The notes beneath the pieces are model-generated. The model saw only the letters and a program-made list of their open reading frames with translations. It did no database searches and had not been told where the DNA came from. A DNA stretch of 64,000 nt from Mycobacterium sp. AZCC_0083 (GTDB lineage: Bacteria > Actinomycetota > Actinomycetes > Mycobacteriales > Mycobacteriaceae). Positions 60,604-64,000 of this stretch are shown here, in pieces. Every line of letters starts with the position of its first letter. Positions within the stretch are counted from its first letter, which is position 1. Location: positions 357,804 through 421,803 of the forward strand of contig NZ_JACHGP010000001.1 in NCBI RefSeq assembly GCF_014202335.1, given 5' to 3'. The position numbers and the translations under genes were made by a program.

Positions 60604-61632
60604 CTACCCGTCGAGCATCACAACACCGTCGCGCCATGCGTCGACGACGTCCCCGACACGCTTGTTCACTTGCGCTCGAGCCGATACGCGGTCAACGCCC
60701 GACATGAGCAGGTCGTCGTAGTCGGTGTCGACATGGCGGACGGAGGCGACGACGGCGAGGAGCACGGCGTCGCGGTCCAGGGCTCGCCCTGCGGCGCTTC
60801 GTCCTACCCTCCCGCTGCCTCGCGCCGCGGCGTGAAGTGCGATTGCCTCTGCGCGGTCGACCGGGCACCCCGGGAACTGCTCACGAATTGCTGCGGCGAA
60901 CTCACCGCGAAAGCGCACGTCCTGATCGGCCCGCCGACTCTGCTCGCGCGTCCTGCGGCGAGCGCGCACGTCGGCGTCGGAGAGGCACTCTCGTGCGGCC
61001 TGTTCGATCGCGGCCGGCTCCGCCAGGATGCCTTGGCGCTCATAGCGATTGCGTCGCGTGCTCCAGCGCACCACAACGGCCGATAGACGGCTGCCTTTCG
61101 CGGCGCGCCGAGTGAGCGCGGCGTCGCCGGACGGCAGAAACTCGAGGTGGCCGAGGTCGGCGCAGTCCAGACACACTGCACCTGCCTTGTCCTTGAGAAG
61201 CAAATCGCCGGTGTCGCCACACGATGCGCACTCCCATGCATTGTGCGGAGAGATCACGGTGATCCCTCGCGGACGTGTTGGGCGCTCGACGATCGGTTCG
61301 GCAACGTCCGTTGAGCCCCAATGGGTGCGGTAGGCCTGTTCGGCCTCAGCGTCGCCGTCGGCGGTGAACTGCAGCTCTTGGTAGTCGACTTCTGACGGCA
61401 CGAGGCCGCGGTCCTCGGCCCAGTGCTGCAACGCTGCGAAGGCTGCGATGACTTTGTCGGAGTCGACACCGATGCAACGATCGATCGAAGGAACACGGCC
61501 CTGCACCCACCGATCGACGTTCGGCTGAGCGAGCCAGCCGAGACCGACGATCACATCGATGGGACGGACGGATCGCCGTTCGGCCAGCAACGCCTCAGCA
61601 ATCCGTGCGACTCGTGTTTCGATGCGTGCCAT
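60604..61632 (-). CDS. DUF2293 domain-containing protein
   Basis: A 342-aa protein. A central zinc-ribbon-like segment has CASCGDTGDLLL and CLDCADLGHLEFLP (CxxC-CxxC, about residues 136-158). The C-terminal DUF2293 part contains FPGCPVDRAEAIALHAA, GSGRVGRSAAGRAL and HVDTDYDDLLMSGVDR. Function unknown; plants and bacteria share the domain. It starts 7 nt after the SEC-C gene's stop, so it is the second gene of that operon. Confidence 0.8.
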   Translation of the reverse strand: MARIETRVARIAEALLAERRSVRPIDVIVGLGWLAQPNVDRWVQGRVPSIDRCIGVDSDKVIAAFAALQHWAEDRGLVPSEVDYQELQFTADGDAEAEQAYRTHWGSTDVAEPIVERPTRPRGITVISPHNAWECASCGDTGDLLLKDKAGAVCLDCADLGHLEFLPSGDAALTRRAAKGSRLSAVVVRWSTRRNRYERQGILAEPAAIEQAARECLSDADVRARRRTREQSRRADQDVRFRGEFAAAIREQFPGCPVDRAEAIALHAAARGSGRVGRSAAGRALDRDAVLLAVVASVRHVDTDYDDLLMSGVDRVSARAQVNKRVGDVVDAWRDGVVMLDG

Positions 61633-61639
61633 AGCACCA

Positions 61640-63949
61640 CTACTCCAAGCCCAGCGCGACGCGCAACCGCTCAGGGCTCATGCGCCCGGCTGTGCCATCG
61701 TCGGCGGGGAAGCTGTCGAGGAGCTTGATCAGATCGCCTCGCCGAGTGGGATCGTCAGCTGCCTGTCGCGGCGTATGACCGTCGAGCGCGGGTATCTGTT
61801 CATCGAGCCATTTGGTTTCGTACTCGCGGATGAACTCGCCGAGCGCCTCGGCCACCGCGGGGTCCTCGGGGTCGAGCGCGCGCTCAGGCGGTCCCATTTC
61901 CGCTGCCAGTTCGGCGGCCTCCCGGGCGTCACGAATCGGGCGCCGGGAGTCATCGACGACGCGCATCGCGGGGTCGACCCTTATCAAGGTGGCCAGCACG
62001 CGATCCATCCGCTCCGCGCTGTTCGTCTCGACACGCAGCGTGTCGCCCTCGCGCACCAGCGCGGCCCGGATACGGGGCATGCCATGGGTAGTGACGTGTT
62101 CGTGCCACCGCGGTGTTTCATCGTCATGAGCCCTGTCGTAGGCCTCGTCCAATGCTGCCTCGACTCGTTCCGGATCGCCGAGACGTACCGTGGCCTGACA
62201 GATCGCCAGCGGGTCGCCTTCGGTGTTGGTCAACGTGGCTGGCGCAAACCGCCGACTCAACGCGTCCATCAGCTCCACCGGGTCGGGTTCGGCGTCGAGT
62301 AGCTCGATCAACGAATCGCGCTCGTGCAGCGCGATCGGTTCTATGCCGCCAAAGAACTGCACACTGTCGTCGCCGGCGGGCACCACGCGCGCGCAGATCA
62401 ATTGACCAGACTTGAGATGGCGGCTGGCCGTCCGCGAGACCACGTCGTGCGTGTCACCACTTCGAACGTCGCGCACGGTCACGCTCACACCCGGTTTGAC
62501 GTCCTCCACGTCGAACAGCGACCGTTCCACCAGCAGCCACTGCTCTGCCAACAGCCGCTCGTCGTCGGGCAGCAGAGACCCGCGCACCTCGAGAAACTCT
62601 GCGAACGCGCCACCCTCGAACAGCACGACATCCATCACGAGGTCGTCGGCCATTCCTGCGTCCACCGCCTCGAAAAGGTCGTGCGTATGTCGGTATCGCT
62701 CATAACCGACCTCGGCCAACAATTCTCGCCATCCGGCGGCATATACGTGATGAGCGGCTTTCTCGTACAACCAGTTCACCCGCTGGGCAAGCGCCAACTG
62801 CTCGCGGCCCAGATGGCATTTCTTGTACTTTCGGCCCGACCCACACCAGCACGGCTCGTTGCGGCCGAGGTCGTTGCGCGGCCCGACACGATGCGCCTGC
62901 AAGAGCGCCACCAGCGGGTGGTCCAGATCGCCTGCCCGGCGCAACAATGCCAATCCGCGCTCGACATCGCCACGATCAGAAGCGAAGCGCGCCAGGTCGA
63001 TCAGGGGCAGCGGCCAGTCGGGATCCATCGACTCGGCCGCCAACAGTTCGCGCTCCGCCTCCTCGGTATCGCCGAGTCGCTCAAGTGCCACCGCACGCAG
63101 CCACCTCCATGCCACCCGTGCGGCGCGCGGCACCTTGGGCTCCATCATCTCGGCGAGCAGGCCGAGCGCCGCTGCGCCACCGTGATCGCTGCCGACGGTC
63201 TCGGCCACCAGCAGCTGCGCCAGCAGCGGGTCGGCAAGCTGGGCGCCGAGTTCTCCGGTCACGTCGTCAGAGTGGTCGGCAGGCTGCAATGTGGGACTTT
63301 CGTCAGCCTCGTCAGGCGCGTCCGCGTCGGCGTCGTCCGCGTCGTCCGCTTCCGCCAGGATCCGCCAGGTCTGGTCGTACAGCTCCAGCAGCGTGGTGAG
63401 CACCAGTGCGTCGTCGACGTCGATGCCGTGCCGCTCGGCCAGTAGTTCACACCTTCGCTCGAATTGCCAACGGCCGAAGTCGAATCCGCTGGGCGCGATC
63501 GAATCACCGCGCCGCGCCAGACCGTGGTCGTCTACGATCTCGCTCAGCGGCAGTATTGGGTCGGTGAACAGTGCGGCGTCCGCAACGCACGCAGTCCATA
63601 CCGCCGCATCGACATAGGTCGGTTCGTCCGCGTCGAGAGTCGCCGCCAGACGTGCACCTGCCGTGTGCTCCGCGATGACGTCGACCCGTTCGAGGACGAG
63701 TCCCTCTGCGGTCAGCCGTAGGCCGACCGTGTCGCCGTCGGCGACGGTCAGCTTCGCCAGAGTGCCTGGAGCCAGCAGTAACACCGCGACCGGGTCGATC
63801 GCCTCGGGCGGAATGCCCCGCTCCTCAATCAACTGATCGTCGTATCCTGCCACCACGATGTTGGCCGCTGACCCGTCGGCGAGATTCTGGTAGTCCGCAT
63901 GCTGGCACAGTGCAGTGATCGGGCTCAGGTCCGGCGAATGGTTGAGCAT
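61640..63949 (-). CDS. Large SEC-C motif protein
   Basis: A protein of about 769 aa. Around residues 377-395 it has the zinc-binding SEC-C motif GRNEPCWCGSGRKYKKCH, as at the end of SecA. An acidic linker (alternating Asp/Ala near residue 215) and a TPR-like helical stretch (RLGDTEEAERELLAAESMDP) precede it; the C-terminal 300 residues are unrecognised. ATG 63949 is tentative; an in-frame start at 63991 would add 14 residues. SEC-C often mediates binding to SecB, ribosome or nucleic acid; the function here is unknown. It is paired with the DUF2293 gene. Confidence 0.75.
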   Translation of the reverse strand: MLNHSPDLSPITALCQHADYQNLADGSAANIVVAGYDDQLIEERGIPPEAIDPVAVLLLAPGTLAKLTVADGDTVGLRLTAEGLVLERVDVIAEHTAGARLAATLDADEPTYVDAAVWTACVADAALFTDPILPLSEIVDDHGLARRGDSIAPSGFDFGRWQFERRCELLAERHGIDVDDALVLTTLLELYDQTWRILAEADDADDADADAPDEADESPTLQPADHSDDVTGELGAQLADPLLAQLLVAETVGSDHGGAAALGLLAEMMEPKVPRAARVAWRWLRAVALERLGDTEEAERELLAAESMDPDWPLPLIDLARFASDRGDVERGLALLRRAGDLDHPLVALLQAHRVGPRNDLGRNEPCWCGSGRKYKKCHLGREQLALAQRVNWLYEKAAHHVYAAGWRELLAEVGYERYRHTHDLFEAVDAGMADDLVMDVVLFEGGAFAEFLEVRGSLLPDDERLLAEQWLLVERSLFDVEDVKPGVSVTVRDVRSGDTHDVVSRTASRHLKSGQLICARVVPAGDDSVQFFGGIEPIALHERDSLIELLDAEPDPVELMDALSRRFAPATLTNTEGDPLAICQATVRLGDPERVEAALDEAYDRAHDDETPRWHEHVTTHGMPRIRAALVREGDTLRVETNSAERMDRVLATLIRVDPAMRVVDDSRRPIRDAREAAELAAEMGPPERALDPEDPAVAEALGEFIREYETKWLDEQIPALDGHTPRQAADDPTRRGDLIKLLDSFPADDGTAGRMSPERLRVALGLE

Positions 63950-64000
63950 GTCATGGGTACATTCGACCGCACTGACCCGATGAGTGAACACCCGCCCGGC

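Noticed and set aside
1-64000. tRNA, rRNA, CRISPR, transposase or integrase genes
   Set aside because: None recognised on either strand; in particular no tRNA gene or integrase at the edges of the repeat-flanked segment, so a classical att-site island is not supported.

Overview
The window looks like chromosomal DNA of a rapidly growing mycobacterium (Mycolicibacterium type). The evidence is a uniformly GC-rich composition, frequent GTG starts with ATGA/GTGA overlaps, a mycobacterial SOS box, MmpL- and MmpS-like proteins, a mycofactocin-coupled dehydrogenase, an F420-type nitroreductase, several P450s, and a gene set that recalls the M. tuberculosis Rv2559 to Rv2578c neighbourhood (rarA, the transglutaminase/ATP-grasp genes, aspS, the Rv2573-type reductase, the glycine-rich metallopeptidase, the SOS radical SAM gene). 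Family and orthologue statements come from memory of those families; no search was run.

Region by region. 1-1975: 5' part of rarA, a DUF3097 gene and an ASCH-domain gene. 1980-16146: a 13.6-kb segment bounded by two 540-bp direct repeats (1981-2520 and 15607-16146, 10 mismatches), each carrying a DUF4333 lipoprotein gene plus the 3' end of a flavoprotein gene. Between them lie gene wrecks (half a P450, a frameshifted prolyl-oligopeptidase piece, a LuxR-regulator tail), an SRPBCC gene, a 1073-aa SARP/AfsR-type regulator, an unknown 97-aa protein coupled to a P450, a LuxR-type ATPase regulator, and a 912-aa membrane/Fe-S/ferredoxin/flavin fusion with a small partner. This is the most accessory-looking part of the window. 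15606-20941 (minus): MMPL transporter, type III PKS, isoprenylcysteine-type methyltransferase, flavoprotein and lipoprotein, resembling a phenolic lipid/polyketide quinone operon. 21021-29020 (minus): DUF2126 transglutaminase, ATP-grasp/alpha-E protein, second transglutaminase and zinc peptidase, a likely peptide-tagging system.

29206-37412 (plus): a complete carbohydrate operon with DeoR repressor, FGGY kinase, ABC importer, SDR dehydrogenase and BtpA-family protein, preceded by matching palindromes. 37561-46563: housekeeping and conserved genes (HxlR regulator/thiolase pair, F420-type nitroreductase, aspS, PanE-like reductase, a frameshifted SRPBCC gene, carboxylesterase, neutral metallopeptidase, DinB protein). 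46564-47117 holds no gene I can support. 47118-47513 encodes a small secreted repeat protein.

47672-53827: two convergent three-gene operons (TetR, flavin monooxygenase, mycofactocin SDR; against P450, alpha/beta hydrolase, SDR) that together look like an oxidative catabolic unit with their own palindromic operators. 53953-63949: an SOS-controlled radical SAM gene, glycosyltransferase, HelD-type RNA polymerase recycling ATPase, two overlapping gene remnants, an MmpS-like secreted protein, dtd, a membrane protein, a DUF2293 gene and a SEC-C protein. No tRNA, rRNA, CRISPR array, transposase or integrase was recognised.
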